Source: a virus
DNA length: 40,091 bases
Virus record (IMG/VR): IMGVR_UViG_3300044712_002474
Location: 1 to 40,091 of that record
Strand: one strand, 5' to 3'
Part shown: positions 39,496-40,091 of the stretch, in pieces
Layout: every line of letters starts with the position of its first letter
How positions within the stretch are numbered: the first letter of the stretch is position 1
The notes under the pieces: generated by a model
Seen by the model: only the letters and a program-made list of their open reading frames with translations
Told to the model about the DNA's origin: nothing
Database searches by the model: none
Made by a program: the position numbers and the translations under genes

Positions 39496-39935
39496 TACTG
39501 TTACCACGACGTAAAACTTTAGGCTCCGGTATTCTGTACGATGCCGGCGCCGGCGCCTCCGATTGGCAACAAGGCTATGTAAGTAATGGAAGTGTAATAT
39601 TCAATTCGAATAATATTGAATGTGTCGCAAATGGTAACAGCTATTTTGCATTCGCGGTTTCAAAAAACTTGGTCAGTTTGGTTGGATATACCTATCTGAA
39701 TGTATTGTTCAGTAGTGCTGCAGGCGGTAGTTCTAATGACGATGTCTTATTGTATATCGATAGTGTACAAATGAATAATGGATACTTAGCAAGGGTATAT
39801 CATTCTTACTTTTCTACATTAACTAATTATACCTTAACTCTTAATGTATCAGCTTATCAAGGATTGTTCTACATCAAAACCGGTGGGGATTATATCTCAT
39901 CCGCAAAAATTTCAAAAATATGGTTATCTAACTAA
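39492..39935 (+). CDS. Small fibre-associated protein
   Basis: A 147-aa protein starting at the ATG at 39492, coupled to the fibre gene by ATGA. It begins MILLPRRKTLGSGILYDAGA and continues as a beta-sandwich-like sequence rich in serine, asparagine and tyrosine with no cysteine clusters, similar in feel to carbohydrate-binding or fibre-tip modules. A fibre-tip or accessory receptor-binding role is inferred from position. Confidence 0.65.
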   Translation: MILLPRRKTLGSGILYDAGAGASDWQQGYVSNGSVIFNSNNIECVANGNSYFAFAVSKNLVSLVGYTYLNVLFSSAAGGSSNDDVLLYIDSVQMNNGYLARVYHSYFSTLTNYTLTLNVSAYQGLFYIKTGGDYISSAKISKIWLSN

Positions 39936-39943
39936 AATATACT

Positions 39944-40091
39944 ATGAAAACAATCATCTCAAAAGCACATCAGTTCAATCATTTCGAACAGCGTTTTTTC
40001 AAAGAATTCGAAATTAAAAATCTAACAACCGAAGAGTTAGACGGTCGTAACATTCTATCCAATTATGGATTAGATATTACGGACAATAATG
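39944..40091 (+). CDS. Hypothetical protein, 3' end outside window
   Basis: The frame starts at the ATG at 39944 (MKTIISKAHQFNHFEQRFFK), 8 nt after the preceding stop with an ACTAAAATATACT leader, and is open to the last base. Only 49 codons are visible; they are charged and helical, unlike the fibre proteins. It may begin a different functional unit such as a lysis or accessory gene. Confidence 0.6.
   Translation, partial: MKTIISKAHQFNHFEQRFFKEFEIKNLTTEELDGRNILSNYGLDITDNN

Overview
The window reads as about 40 kb of a tailed (siphovirus-type) phage or prophage of a Bacteroidota host. The host assignment rests on A-rich leaders in place of a GGAGG ribosome site, promoters of the form TTTG-N18/19-TAnnTTTG (best at 22498-22527, 26059-26089 and, on the minus strand, 35055-35026), and protein families typical of Bacteroidota phages. 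Almost everything is on the plus strand in tight, often overlapping operons. No tRNA, rRNA, CRISPR array, integrase or reverse transcriptase was seen.

Layout. (1) 1-5320: small unknown genes and a 1262-aa primase-helicase, followed at 5390-5597 by two inverted arrays of a GGCTACAT repeat that look like a replication origin. (2) 5751-7677: small early-type genes, including an ASCH-like protein and a 43-aa membrane peptide. (3) 7685-10775: an AT-rich run of small genes separated by attC-like folding sites, in effect an integron cassette array without an integrase. (4) 11001-19068: head genes (portal, head-completion candidates, S49 protease, major capsid protein). (5) 19160-22468: putative tail-tube protein carrying a signal peptide, a tail-chaperone pair joined by a probable -1 frameshift, and two membrane proteins. 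(6) 22498-27287: terminase small and large subunits, flanked on each side by a copy of one regulatory cassette: promoter, structured leader, antirepressor-like gene, small coiled-coil gene, long palindrome. (7) 27788-32341: a small tail gene and the tape measure protein. (8) 32421-34974: accessory genes (secreted protein, HicA/HicB-like pair, HEPN-like gene on the minus strand). (9) 35143-40091: large tail-tip and fibre proteins, the last one cut by the window end.

The main discovery candidate is the pair of leaders at 22531-22737 and 26092-26297. Each RNA would begin with a purine-rich segment A, pass a terminator-like hairpin T1, present segment B (complement of A) inside a second terminator-like hairpin T2, and end with A', a second copy of A lying on the ribosome site and touching the start codon. 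The A/B/A' sequence differs between the two copies but complementarity is kept within each, while the scaffold around it is conserved. This looks like two mutually insulated RNA switches controlling antirepressor-like genes. The logic resembles the c4 antisense RNA of phages P1/P7 and sar RNA of P22, but the architecture is one I do not recognise.

The second candidate is the cassette array. The R'' box ending each of three cassettes is complementary to the R' box that begins the same cassette (9, 10 and 6 bp), as integron cassette excision and insertion require. Functional names below come from motif recognition by eye; no database search or folding program was run.
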